From: Rhynchosporium graminicola
Lineage: Eukaryota > Ascomycota > Leotiomycetes > Helotiales > Ploettnerulaceae
Length of the DNA: 64,000 bases
Reading direction: 5' to 3'
Assembly: GCA_900074885.1 (NCBI GenBank)
Contig: FJUW01000019.1
Span: 248,001 to 312,000, forward strand
Below, one piece after another: positions 23,793 to 34,655 of the stretch; the first letter of the stretch is position 1, and every line of letters begins with the position of its first letter. A model generated the notes under the pieces. That model was not told the DNA's origin. It did not search any database and saw nothing but the letters and a program-made list of their open reading frames with translations. Both the position numbers and the translations under genes were made by a program.

Positions 23793-24046
23793 CTTGAGGA
23801 CTTGGATGTATGTGTTGCGAGGTATTCAGGAAACATCTCGGGTTGATGGCAAGCTTGGACTTGACTTTCCCCAGATCCACTTCCTTAGCGTGCCCCCGAT
23901 AAGAAGCTTATCGAGTCGCAAAAGTCACAGGCATAACACGTTTCCAGGTACCCTTTACGAAATAATGGTAACCGTCACCTCACATCGCGGTTGAGGAAAA
24001 CCCATATAACACAAGATTCTTGTTGGGGGAATTCAAAGCGACTACA
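23793..24046. promoter_or_regulatory. Shared divergent promoter region, NSRP1-like / NFKBIL1-like genes
   Basis: A 254-bp interval between two head-to-head start codons. Both genes encode likely nuclear proteins, which fits co-expression, but only the arrangement is seen. No TATA box. Confidence 0.5.
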
Positions 24047-25060
24047 ATGAGCCATGATATGGGGGCAGAAGACGCAAGCAGTGAGCCCCTCGCAGCTCCC
24101 AAGGCCTCCAAATTCAGATTCAAGGAGAAGTCAAAGAGGAGGTCTGAGAAGCGTGATGATCGGTCTCGAAGTCCAACAGAGCCATCTACCAGATCATGGG
24201 ACCGCCGCAACAGAGCAGACGAAAGGCAGCGAGACAGAAATCATAGACACCACCACCGAAGCAAAAGGCGCAGAATTAGTCCAGCCAAAGACGACCCGGC
24301 GCTTTACGACGATACGCATCTGCCAAACACCTCCTCCGAACGATTTCTAGATCCAGAAACGGCATTCAGAGAGAGTCTCTTTGATGCTATGGCCGACGAC
24401 GAAGGGGCGCAGTTCTGGGAAGGTGTTTATGGTCAACCAATTCATACATATCCTACTGAAAAGCCCGGCCCGGATGGAGAGCTGGAGCGAATGACAGATG
24501 AGGAATATACGGCTTTTGTGAGGGCGAAGATGTATGAGAAGACGCATCAACATCTTATTGAGGAGAAAGCGAGAAGGGAAGCTGCTAAGAAGGAGAGGGA
24601 ACGGTTGGCTAAGGAGAGCACGAAGGAGGAGAAGGAGGCGCGGAAATTTAGGGATAAAGTGGAGGAGAGTTTGAAGAGGGGCCAGGAAAGGAAGTCTAGG
24701 AAGGCTTGGGGCGATAGGTGGGAGGTTTATGTCCAGAAATGGGAGACTTTGGGTAAGGGAGCTGCGGGTGGGAAGGTTCATAGTGCTTCTATTCCATGGC
24801 CGGTTGAAAGTGGGAAGAGGTTGGATGCTACGGATTTGAAGTCGATCGAGCAGTTCTTCCTCAATGCGCCGTCTTCCGGACAGCCAACGGAAGCCCAGCT
24901 GGCGAAAGTGTTGAAGGTTGAGAGAGTACGCTGGCATCCGGACAAGATTCAGCAGAAACTTGGTGGTCAGGACGTCAGTGAAGATGTGATGCAGGCGGTT
25001 ACTGCAGTCTTCCAGGTCATTGATAAGATGTGGTCGGAGGTTAGAGATGCAGGTAAATAA
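24047..25060 (+). CDS. NF-kappa-B inhibitor-like 1 (NFKBIL1)-type protein with J-like C-terminus
   Basis: One exon of 337 aa from the first ATG (MSHDMGAEDASSEP). The N-terminal 90 residues are rich in Arg, Ser, Lys and His (RSRSPTEPSTRSWDRR, RHHHRSKRRR), like nuclear RS-type proteins. Then come an acidic FLDPETAFRESLFDAMADDE segment, a WEGVYGQP motif, a long charged coiled coil (about 150-215), and a C-terminal fold with RVRWHPDKIQQKLGG (about residues 293-306) and AVTAVFQVIDKMW. The WHPDK helix resembles a J-domain loop and is a hallmark of NFKBIL1 relatives. Human NFKBIL1 is linked to mRNA processing; no ankyrin repeats are seen here, and the function in fungi is unknown. A 242-codon frame on the opposite strand is a shadow. 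Confidence 0.8.
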   Translation: MSHDMGAEDASSEPLAAPKASKFRFKEKSKRRSEKRDDRSRSPTEPSTRSWDRRNRADERQRDRNHRHHHRSKRRRISPAKDDPALYDDTHLPNTSSERFLDPETAFRESLFDAMADDEGAQFWEGVYGQPIHTYPTEKPGPDGELERMTDEEYTAFVRAKMYEKTHQHLIEEKARREAAKKERERLAKESTKEEKEARKFRDKVEESLKRGQERKSRKAWGDRWEVYVQKWETLGKGAAGGKVHSASIPWPVESGKRLDATDLKSIEQFFLNAPSSGQPTEAQLAKVLKVERVRWHPDKIQQKLGGQDVSEDVMQAVTAVFQVIDKMWSEVRDAGK

Positions 25061-26988
25061 TGGGATCAGATGCATAGCACAACATAGCGCCGGCGTTTGA
25101 GTTTCGGATTACTGCTAGATCTTTGTCCAGCGATAGATCCAGGACTGTGGCATGGTAAAGTCAAGGAGCGTATAGGACAGGAAGACTGATGCATCTAACA
25201 GGTTCTTTGCATTATTGAGAAGTAATTCGCATCGCTCTTTCTTGGCAATATGAACCACAAATGCATGAAGGCGGGGTAATGCATCTACCGCTTTGGAGGT
25301 TTCGAAGTCTTGAAAGTAAGTAGATATGTTTTTTGAGGTGATTCAAGTAAGGTGCTGAATACACCGCATGGATACCATAGTAATTCTTCAGTAATATGTA
25401 CACTTTCAACCCAACTTGCTTCAAATATATCTTCATTTTACCCCTCCAAGTCTCTAGGTACCTTGACCCCGGCCAGTTCAGCTGCAGGGTTGTATCCACT
25501 TGGAGCCATAGCAGTACCTACCTTTCGTACATTTAGCTTTGTACTATCTATCCAAACGAAAGCACGTCATATTGTCATTCCAGTGTGTAGTAGAAACGGA
25601 GGCGTTCACTCGTAACCCACGTCCTTTTAGAGACATGTTTGTTAGCTTCAAATGAAGATATAATATAAGCTTGGCCATGATCAGAGATACCTCAACTTTG
25701 CGTATGCGCTGTACACATCAAAAAATAACATGCACGTTAATGATAAGTTGCAATTGGCCCAATTGCTACCTAAAGTCGCATATTCAAGTTAGCAAGTATG
25801 TAAAGTTGTCTTGGCAATCAAGGACTGGAAATAACAAAGAAGAAGGAGTTCTTCTTCTTCTTCTTCTCCTGCTCCTTCCTCATCTCATCCCGTTCCGGAC
25901 CTTAAACATGTTATTCGGGTTCTGAAGGCGCATCGCATGTTGCTATTTAAGTCGCACCAGCAGATTAGAGAGGAAGTCCAGCAATGAGAGGAAATCGGAG
26001 CTGAGATACGGCATCAGATAGGTTTATATCGAAAAATCGCTGTTGCTATCGCTATTGCCATTGCCATTGCCACTGCTACAAAGGTATCGCAGTTCATGTG
26101 AGAGGTTGAAGTGGGGTTGAATCCTCCTCCGATCTGGCCAGTCACAATCATATATAAGTACAAGTATGTAATACCCAGATATTGTACATTATGATTGCGC
26201 AGGGCCAAAAGATCCATCCGGTCGGAAGCCAACCATCACCATCCATCCCATGCACCACCCGCTCGCTCGCTCGCTCGCTCTGCTCTTGTCCTGCCCGGGT
26301 CTGGTCTGGTCTGGTCTGGCCTGCCCGCTACTGAACTGTACTGTAACCTCTTAGAGACCTCCTCGCCCTCGCTCAACCTCTCCCCTCACTCCTCGCCCAA
26401 GTCTCTTTACCTTTGCGCTACTTCCCCCTCCTCTCATCCTCTCATTCTCTCATCCTCCTCCTTCCTTCCCATCGCCTGTATCCGTTGTTCTCTATTAGAA
26501 GTACGCGGCGATAACTCTATTGTATTTCAATCAATCGATCGGTATCTCAATTGCTTTCTCTGATTCACCAGATCCTATCAACACTGCACTTCCTTCCTAC
26601 TACACTTTAAGAGACGTCCAGGCACCTCACGAATCGTGCAAATCGACATCGCTTCCTCCTCTTCACTTCAATTTCGAAACGGAAGCTAGCTTCTATCATT
26701 GCTGTTCACAACTGCGGGTAGCCGTCTTCTCTCGACCGTCAATGCTCTGCTTGCCCACTCATAAGCCAGACGCCAGCAGGAGAGACATTCCAGAACCTCA
26801 ATCCAGCTTCTTCTTCGTCACAACTCCGCGCCAGCCTCCCCTCAACCCCTCAATAAGTCCTTCTCCCGCGCCCGCCGCAGCTCTGCTCGCATACCCGAAT
26901 TCTCAGCCCAGCCCAGCCTTGTTACCCGGGGCTTTGCTGGTGTTTCAATTGCCTGCCTCGACTTTCTAGCAATCTTCCATTGCTTCAT
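25061..26988. other. Intergenic, 1.9 kb; upstream region and long leader of the PKA gene
   Basis: No supported gene. It contains a CTT microsatellite (25848-25866), a GCTATC/GCCATT-type tract (26040-26080), CGCT repeats (26262-26280), TGGTC repeats (26301-26320) and a long pyrimidine-rich tract (26340-26480). The pyrimidine tract and the distance to the ATG suggest a long 5' UTR for the kinase gene, with several upstream ATGs. That is inference. Confidence 0.45.
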
Positions 26989-28589
26989 ATGCCGACATTA
27001 GGATTTCTGAAGAAGATACGGACGAGGGAGTCGCCCGGTCAGAAAGACCTAGCCTCTCCGACTTCTACTTCTAGTCAACCAACCAGTCCGATCACACCAA
27101 CCACCTCTAGGACATTCGATACGTCAATAGCTTCTGTATCCTCGCAATCTACCGCTCCGCAACCTCAGAGCGTATCTCAAGCCGCCGTTCCCAAGCCAAC
27201 TAGTCCCACGGTCGTGGGCGAGAAACAATCAATGACGCAAGGGGTCTCTTATCAGCAGCAGCAGCAGCAGCAGGCATATGGAACGTATCCTCAGCAGCAG
27301 AACCTCCCTTCTATCAATCACCTTATCAACCCTCCGCAGAACGATGGTGCATCACAATCGAAACCTAACATGGTTCAATCCGAGAGTGAGAACGGCTCTG
27401 CCAGACAGCCCGAAGCTACTCAACAATCGCCTCAAGCGCAAGTAGTTCCACAAGCCACCATCATCAGACAGACCAAAGGGAAATACTCCCTGACAGACTT
27501 TGATATATTACGAACATTGGGAACGGGAAGTTTTGGAAGGGTGCACTTAGTTCAATCCAAGCATAACCAGCGATTCTATGCTGTGAAAGTGCTGAAGAAG
27601 CAGCAAGTGGTCAAAATGAAGCAGGTCGAACATACAAATGATGAAAGGAGAATGTTGCAGGAAGTCAAGCATCCATTTCTCATCACACTCTGGGGCACAT
27701 TTCAAGATTCAAAGAACTTGTACATGGTGATGGATTTCGTCGAAGGAGGAGAGTTATTCTCCTTGCTGAGAAAGTCTCAGGTAAGGCTGTCTGATTTAGG
27801 TTGTCTGCCAATACTAAACATCGAAATAGCGATTTCCAAACCCGGTTGCGAAATTCTATGCTGCCGAGGTCACTTTGGCGCTCGAATACCTACATGGGAA
27901 AGACATTATATACAGGGATCTGAAGCCCGAGAATTTGTTACTCGACAGGCATGGGCATCTCAAAATCACTGATTTTGGGTTTGCCAAGAAGGTTCCTGAT
28001 ATCACTTGGACGTTGTGCGGTACCCCAGACTACCTTGCACCAGAAGTTGTTTCGAGCAAGGGTTATAACAAGTCTGTCGATTGGTGAGTCGTCTGGTCCA
28101 TTAAGTATGGCATAGCTAATGAATTTTTAAGGTGGTCCCTTGGTATATTGATCTTCGAGATGCTGTGTGGCTTCACTCCGTTCTGGGATGGCGGATCTCC
28201 CATGAAGATTTACGAAAATATCTTGAAAGGTCGTGTAAAGTATCCTCCATACATTCACCCCGACGCTCAAGATCTACTCCAACGATTGATCACATCCGAC
28301 CTGACGAAGCGACTCGGAAACACTCACGGTGGTGCAGAGGGTGTCAAGAACCATCAATGGTTCGCCGAAGTCACCTGGGATAGACTGGCCAAGAAAGACA
28401 TTGATGCTCCCTACGTACCACCTGTCAAGGCTGGTGTTGGAGATGCAAGTCAATTCGACAAGTACCCTGAAGAGACTGAGTCGTATGGGCAGCAAGGTCA
28501 TGACGAGTAAGTTCCATGAATTGCTCGATTACGAACTTTAAACAGTACTAATATATCGTAGCCACGGGAAGCTCTTCCGCGACTTCTAG
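26989..28589 (+). CDS. pka1: cAMP-dependent protein kinase (PKA) catalytic subunit, four exons
   Basis: Exons 26989-27780, 27830-28083, 28132-28506 and 28562-28589 (introns 49, 48 and 55 nt) give 482 aa. An N-terminal extension of about 165 residues is rich in Ser, Thr, Pro and Gln with a 7-Gln run (about 89-95), as in many filamentous-fungal PKAs. The AGC kinase core is complete: glycine loop [11 protein letters not shown] lysine K200 in YAVKVLKK, alpha-C Glu219, YRDLKPEN with catalytic Asp294, DFG Asp312, and the activation loop [18 protein letters not shown], where Thr323 matches PKA Thr197. The 28-nt last exon supplies the C-tail HGKLFRDF with the F-x-x-F hydrophobic motif. It acts downstream of cAMP in growth, sporulation and, in pathogens, virulence (family knowledge). 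No lesion is seen although the transposon block starts 3 kb away. Confidence 0.95.
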
Positions 28590-30607
28590 ATAGATTAGTA
28601 GATCGATACCCACTCCTAAAGCACATTTGTTGATACAGCGCTCTCTTTGACTTACCTACCCGCGCATCACTAGAAGTGCGCATATACTCATAATGGCGGG
28701 TTTTCCTTGGTCTTCACGAAAGTCACGGTCCGTGGCGGCGCAAAATGGTGGGTCTTTCAGCGGTACTGGGAGGGAAGCGGGCCGGAGGTCATGGGCTTGC
28801 ATCTAGGTCGGGCTTGAATGTGAAAATTGGTGGGCTGGAATAGGGGCGGATCAGATTTAATTAGTAGTTGAGAATCGCGTTAGTTTTTTTGGCAGCAGTC
28901 TATTATGTTATTGGGACAACGGATCGGAAACTGAGTGCTTGGGGTCCGAAATACTGTTAGCATGAGATTGAAGGCGAAGCAAAGACATGATCCATAGCTG
29001 AAGCTAGGCATAGGAATAAATGATACCTGTTGGATACGTGACTCCAAATATCATTATCATTCACCAAAGTCCTCTTTCGCAGGCGATTTACACTGTTCCA
29101 ACGAATACGTGTGCTCTTTCTCCAGTACTTCCAGTAATATAGTCCTGAAGTCGCAGTCAGTGCAGCCTCTCGCTAAGCGAGTCTGACAATGCAAGCGAGG
29201 CAAGCTATCTCAACCTGGGAGAAAAGATGCTCATGGACCACTTTCCCCACTTAGTAGATGTTTAGGGAAGAAAGCACACAGGAGGTGGCAATGTCGTAGG
29301 AGTCGAATTTGAGTTCTACTGATGTAAACCTAGGGTAAGAAGGATTTGACAAGTGCTCGTTTGCGTTCCTATCAAATGCTCAGGTTGGTTGGACAGGGCG
29401 TATTGTATAGTGGAACGAAATACGAGAGAGCGTAAACCTAAACCAATGCATGGCATTAAATACTCTTGTGTGATTTAAGACTGACAGCTTTTTATCTAAT
29501 GTTCCTTCCTTACTAGACTGGCTTATCACCTGCTGTGTCCAATCGTGGACGACCTGATCCCGAAGATTCTAATGTTATGAGGGGAATTTTTTTGAACAGG
29601 ATGATCTGAGATGCAGTCTCTCTGGTTGATGTTGGGAAATATTGTGAGGTTACAGAATTTTTGTTATTGTTGATCTATTAGGACTTTGCGGTTCTGTTCT
29701 GTTCACGAGGAACATAAGTAGCATGAGCTGTAAGCATGGCTGTATCGTTGTTATTTCAGCCTGTGGCTTGCGTTACGTGATGTAGCTGAGTCTATATAAC
29801 GCTGATGAAGTTCTAAGGTAATAGCTCAAAATTCATACTTATATCAAATCGTGTGAGAGACTTTCTGCTGGCCAAGTAGGTTCAGTTGTGAAGCACGGAG
29901 AATACTGAATTCGTTATTAAATTGTAATATTAACAACCGCTTCAGAAGAGTGGGGTAGTTAAACCGTCTAGATATAGCAACACCGGGCACAGCAATTGAT
30001 TGTTACAAATGTGATTGTTGGCTTATCATTCTGCTTTGAGTTGGAAGCAGTGAGTGATTACCTCTAGTACGAAAGGCCTCTTCTCTTGGCATGTCGTCCT
30101 TGTTTGGACACCATGCACGATGCATCTCGCGTTTTCAGCTTTCATTACAGCGAATACGAATCATACGTATGTATATAACATGATGTGGTGGTTGTGCACG
30201 AGCAGATGGTGAATAATGTTAAGTTCAAGTTCATTACTTGTGGTTCGGATCAGGTTGTGCAGGAGAGGAGGATTTCCGAGGTCGGTGGGAAGCGGTCATG
30301 GCGTGGCTTATTACGGATGATGGGCTGGGAAAGCAGATCTTTTTGAGGCCGTGAGGAATCTTGCGAATGGGGTATTTGGGAAAATGGGCTTGGATAATGT
30401 GCTGATACGATTTATTGGTCGTTTGGAAAGTGTGCTAATGAGGGTGAGTGTTATGCCCATCGGAGAGACCAGTACTGTCAGAAGCCTGATCAAGCTCGTC
30501 AATTCGGTGCCTTTCAACTCATTGGAGAGCTCTCCTAGGAATCGTGAAGTATCGAATATCTCAATTTTCCTTTTCCTCTTCCCGGTTCCAATCCATCACT
30601 TTCAATT
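28590..30607. other. Intergenic, 2.0 kb, no supported gene
   Basis: AT-leaning sequence downstream of the PKA gene with no frame longer than about 90 codons and no recognisable motif. It does not have the strong CA depletion of the transposon block, so I do not see obvious RIP spread here. Confidence 0.45.
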
Positions 30608-31015
30608 ATGAGTCTGTTCGAGCAGGCCACTGACCAGACCGAAAAAGCCTTTGGACACTCAGATTCGGACTGACAGCTCTCGCTTAGTACCTACCATCTT
30701 CTTCAAAAGCTCACTGAAAAACTGTTTCCACGCCAGCTACAGCGACTGTATCCCCCCAAACGCCCCATCCACCAACCCGTAAGAGGTCCACCATTACTCG
30801 CCACCATCAAGACCCGTTCCCTCGGACTCATTGACCATCATCCATTCCCCGCGGTCAAGCTCCGCAACCTTGTCTACAACACCTATCTCCACAACAGCCA
30901 AGTCAAAACCTCTAGCAGAAAATTCAAAATCTACACCTCACGCACAGAGGTAGGCGACGGTAACTTGTTCGTTGTAAAGTCCTCGGGGGAATTTGTAGGT
31001 GAGAAGTGGGTTTAG
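30608..31015 (+). CDS. Possible gene or gene remnant, unknown function
   Basis: From 30608 one reading frame runs 135 codons to a TAG at 31013, interrupted only by a TGA at 30671. If a 71-nt intron (about 30616-30686, GTTCGA...CTTAG with a CTGAC branch site) is removed, the TGA disappears and the frame reads MSLTYHLLQKLTEKLFPRQL onward. The encoded segment has protein-like composition (IKTRSLGLIDHHPFPAVKLR, FKIYTSRTEVGDGNLFVVKS). It may continue through another intron into the open stretch near 31050-31150 (GWVAFGESDFTPGEMKDVFK). I do not recognise a family. It converges on the broken bZIP gene's stop codon. It could be a small real gene, a decayed one, or chance. Confidence 0.3.
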
Positions 31016-31274
31016 ACGGGGTAGTTCTGGTTGAGTTGTAAGGCGACGCACGGCTGGGTGGCGTTTGGTGAGAGTGACTTTACGCCCGGTGAGATGAAGG
31101 ATGTTTTCAAACAGCGGAGGTGGGTGTGGCTACTATTTTGTCGCTGTGTAAGAGGTAGGTGTTGAGTACTGTGACTCGCGAGGATATTTTCGATTGATGG
31201 AGGTATGGTGGGCGCTTTACCATTATCCATTACTCTTTGCTTTCTCGCAGCAGGTATGTCCCAGTTCTTCGTGC

Positions 31275-31605
31275 TCAAAACTTGACCGGGAACAACGGGT
31301 ATGCTAGAGGTTTCTCATCTCTTTTCGATCTCCATCTATTCGTCGAATCAATCAGTTCATGACAATTCTTCAATGACCAAGCCCACTAGAAAGCTTCAAG
31401 TCAGTACAATAGACATTGTGTAGATTGAGGTCATAGATAGAAGTCTGAAAGTTGCCTACCTTCTTGATAAATCCAGGAGTGACCTCCCAAGCATTCATAT
31501 CCCACGGCTCACCCCAGAGGATTAGCCCTTCCGTTTCGCTGTAACATCGTCCATATATTCCTCCTCCACCATCTGGACTTCTTGCAAGAAAGGTTCTAGC
31601 GCTCC
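31275..31605 (-). pseudogene. C-terminal fragment of a bZIP / DUF3425-type transcription factor, split by element A
   Basis: On the minus strand this fragment encodes the end of a DUF3425-type protein: GLILWGEPWDMNAWEVTPGF, then a 74-nt intron (31386-31459, GTAGGC...TTCTAG), then WAWSLKNCHELIDSTNRWRS and a stop at 31275-31277. The W-G-E-P-W-D motif and the downstream W...N.W.. helix are hallmarks of the family's C-terminus. The fragment ends exactly at the left target duplication (GCTCC, 31601-31605) of element A. Its missing N-terminal part lies at 60,055-61,110 on the same strand. The frame at the insertion edge (GALEPFLQEVQ) and the WGEPW frame differ by one base near 31,525, where one G of a G run seems lost. 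See the partner entry for the rest. Confidence 0.85.
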
Positions 31606-31798
31606 TATTGGTCCATAGTCACGTGTTAGTCGAGTATCTGCGCCGAGGTTTAGCCGGCCAGATATATCTCCCTTACGGAGTCTCGACTACCTAGGAAAGA
31701 TAGCTACGATATAATAGATAATACTACTACTATTATCACTATACTTTAGCTCACGTAGACTACTTGATTGTACGTACTACGACAGAGTGATACTAATA
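31606..31798 (+). repeat. Left LTR of element A
   Basis: 193 bp, matching 59862-60054 over its whole length with 11 differences by my reading, all C-to-T or G-to-A in CA/TG context. Its outer edge keeps CA sites (CCATAGTCACG), while its inner end is mutated (ACTAATA instead of ACCAACA). Confidence 0.92.
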
Positions 31799-34415
31799 TT
31801 AATTAATAGATATATAGATTATTTTACTCTTTAAAAGCAGTTAAATTCTAAGAATTTCGACTACTGAAAAGAGCGCGCTAGTAATCTTCTCGAAGAGTAG
31901 AGATATCTACTATAGTAATAGCTCAAGTACTAGGGAAGATACGGTCTCCTCTTTGTTATTTAACTTGAATTACTAAGATAATTTACCTGGATTCTACCTG
32001 CGATACAGTTCAAGGATTCGAATTCTAGTATATTATACTACTATTTCCTTCTACGTAATTACCTTCGACGTACTTACCTTCTACGTACTTACCTTCTACG
32101 TACTTCGATTACTACCGCAACCCGACTTAACGCGCTTTTAAGTTGCGCCGAAAACTCGAAGTTAAAGAAACGCGCTACGCTAGCGCTTCCTATATAATAC
32201 TTAAGAATAACTCTATAACTACTATTCTAAATAACCTCGGAATAGTACTAAAACACTTATATAAATCAGACTTTTAATATAGTAAGAGATAATAATACCC
32301 CCGAGGTTAGTGCTTTCGATATACCTGCGAACTCCGGTAAGGACTTACTAGACCCGGAGACTATACAGAAACAGGGAGAAAGTCTTATCAGATAAATTAA
32401 GAGCTCCGATTACGTAGATAGACCTATATACTCCTTATTTAAGGAGATCTATAAAGGTTAGATAGTAGACTTTTTTAAGTCTATTAAGAAATCGTTAAAT
32501 AATAACTTCATATTTACCTTATATACTAAAAGCGTATTTATCGAAGAAGGCGATAAACCTGCGCAGGAGCTATATAAGCTTCTATATACTCCATGGAATA
32601 CTATACGTAATAGTTAGACTTTAAAAGAGCTAGAGAGTATAGCAGGAGAGAAGATACTCTCTGCACAGCTATAGTATATAGTATTAAACCTACTTATACT
32701 AGAGAAGATATCTGCGTAGTAATAGCGAGATAAGAGAGAGAAAGAGATAATAAACGATATAGCTACTTAATAAGACGAATTAGAGTATAAGAGATTAAAG
32801 AGAGAGTTCTATAGACTACGATAAAGACGCTATATTATACTCGGCTTACCTCCTATTAGCGAATTCGACTTTAATAAAGAATATTACGAATCTCTATAAT
32901 AAGACCGAGATTCTACCGAAGAAATATAATAATATAAAGAGACCTCTTTTAACTAGAATAGAGAAGAGCAGCGATACTATAGAAAGCGTATACCGAAGAA
33001 TACGGGGAGTAGAGGAGGAGGAGCTAGAGGAGGAGGAAGCTACTAAGGAGGAGAAGGCTACTAAGGAGCTAGAGGAGGAGAGAGAGAGTACTATAATACG
33101 GTACGAAAGGAGAAGGAGAAGTCGTATAGAAAGGAGATCGCTAGCTTCTCTTATATATTTCTAGAAGAGATGAAATTCAAGGGAGATAGAGATAGCTTTA
33201 GTAATAAGGTCAGAATATTCTACGACGCTTACTTAAGAGCCGAGATACTACCGGAGGAGTATAGTAAGGCGTTTCTATTAATACTAAAAGGCGCTGCTCT
33301 CTAATAATACTATTATAGTCTGAATAATATCCCTAGAACCTCTCTGATTATGAAATTCGATATTATACTAAAGAATATAATAGATTAGTTTAAAAGCGAG
33401 GAGTTTAGCAGATCTTCTCTGACTATATAGAATCTTCTTACTCTTAAATCGATTAAGGAAAAGAACCCTAGAAAGATAACTTCAGAGTGCTTTAATATAC
33501 TCTCTATATAGATTAGAGAGCTACGTTATAGTATACCCTTTGAATTACGCTATAAGAAGTTCGTTATAAATAAGGTTATTACTACCTGCTAAAGCTCGGA
33601 AGCTTACTAAATTGCTCTAGCTTAACTTATAACTTCTACTAAAAAGATAATTACTTCTATCAGAACCTCTATTATTAACTATAAGCACGTATACCCTGCA
33701 ACTAGTACTACCTTCTATACTAATCGAAAATTCCGAAGCGATTCCGATAAAGGATAAGTATATAGAGAGAAAGGAGATAGTAAAGGGCGATTCAGAATAT
33801 AAGGAGAGAAGAAGATAAATACTCTAGATAAGGAAGGTAACGCTAAGAAGTGCTAGGTATATAATACTACGGATTATATATCTTTCGACTATATAGTAGA
33901 AGAAAGAGAGAAAGCTAAGGAGAAGTTTAAGGCGAAGAACTCTTCTAAGTTTAAAAGCAATATTAGAAGAGTCTTTAAGAAAGCATATAGATAATACGTC
34001 GTAGAGTATGAAGGTATAGAAGACGAGTATATAGCTACTGCCTTTACTTTATGCGAAGCCGGGAGCGATATAGACTACGATTCTGATGACGAAAAGCCGG
34101 AAGCTCTATTCATGACTTCTATAGGACTTATCTTAGTAGAAGCCGTATAGCTAATAATAGAAACTCTAGCGAATACGGCTTTTAAGCACTTAATAGATAC
34201 TGCTGAAGAAGCTACGGATAAGGACCGGACCCTAGAGATAATAATAAGTAGCCTCTAATATAATTCGTTAGTTTTCCATGGAATTATAATTAATACTAGA
34301 GTAATAAAGGTATCTATAGTAGGTAAAGGTTAATACGAAGCCTATAAGGCTCTATATAAGGCTGAACTCTTACCTTCCCGTGGAATAAACGTTAAATTCG
34401 GTATTAGTAAAGCTA
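31799..34415 (+). mobile_element. Element A, gag and protease region (5' segment)
   Basis: This is A sequence between its left LTR and the B1 insertion. A long gag-like frame is interrupted by stops: Gag-like text such as FLEEMKFKGDRDSFSNKVRI near 33.16 kb, a degraded knuckle near 33.85 kb, and the protease-like FHGIIINTRVIKVSIVGKG near 34.27 kb, where the expected Asp of the active site reads Asn. No intact ORF remains. Confidence 0.75.
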
Positions 34416-34420
34416 CTTCT
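34416..34420. repeat. Target-site duplication of B1 (left copy)
   Basis: CTTCT directly before the left B1 LTR; the same five bases follow the right LTR at 41062-41066. Perfect match. Confidence 0.9.
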
Positions 34421-34655
34421 TATAACGCTTACTCTAGAAAGGTCTCAAAACTACCTGAGTAATAAGACCTCACATTACTATGAATATGAAGTAGTAAGAA
34501 TCACTTGAGAATCTACAACTAAGGAGTGAAGAAGTAGAGAGAGAATAGAAGTATATACATGAAAAGGGGCCCCTAAACTCTACTCGTGTAATCTCGCTTA
34601 GTAGTAAGTATTTCTACTAATAAGAAGAGACCTCTAAACCTGACCGGTTATTATA
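34421..34655 (-). repeat. LTR of B1 (left; 3' LTR in element orientation)
   Basis: 235 bp, homologous to 40827-41061, 46370-46604 and 54003-54237. The ends read TATAACG...TATTATA here, consistent with RIP of TGTGACG...CGTCACA. Confidence 0.92.

Noticed and set aside
24347..25075. 242-codon minus-strand ORF
   Set aside because: Antisense shadow of the NFKBIL1-like gene, with composition typical of a complement of a Lys/Glu-rich frame.
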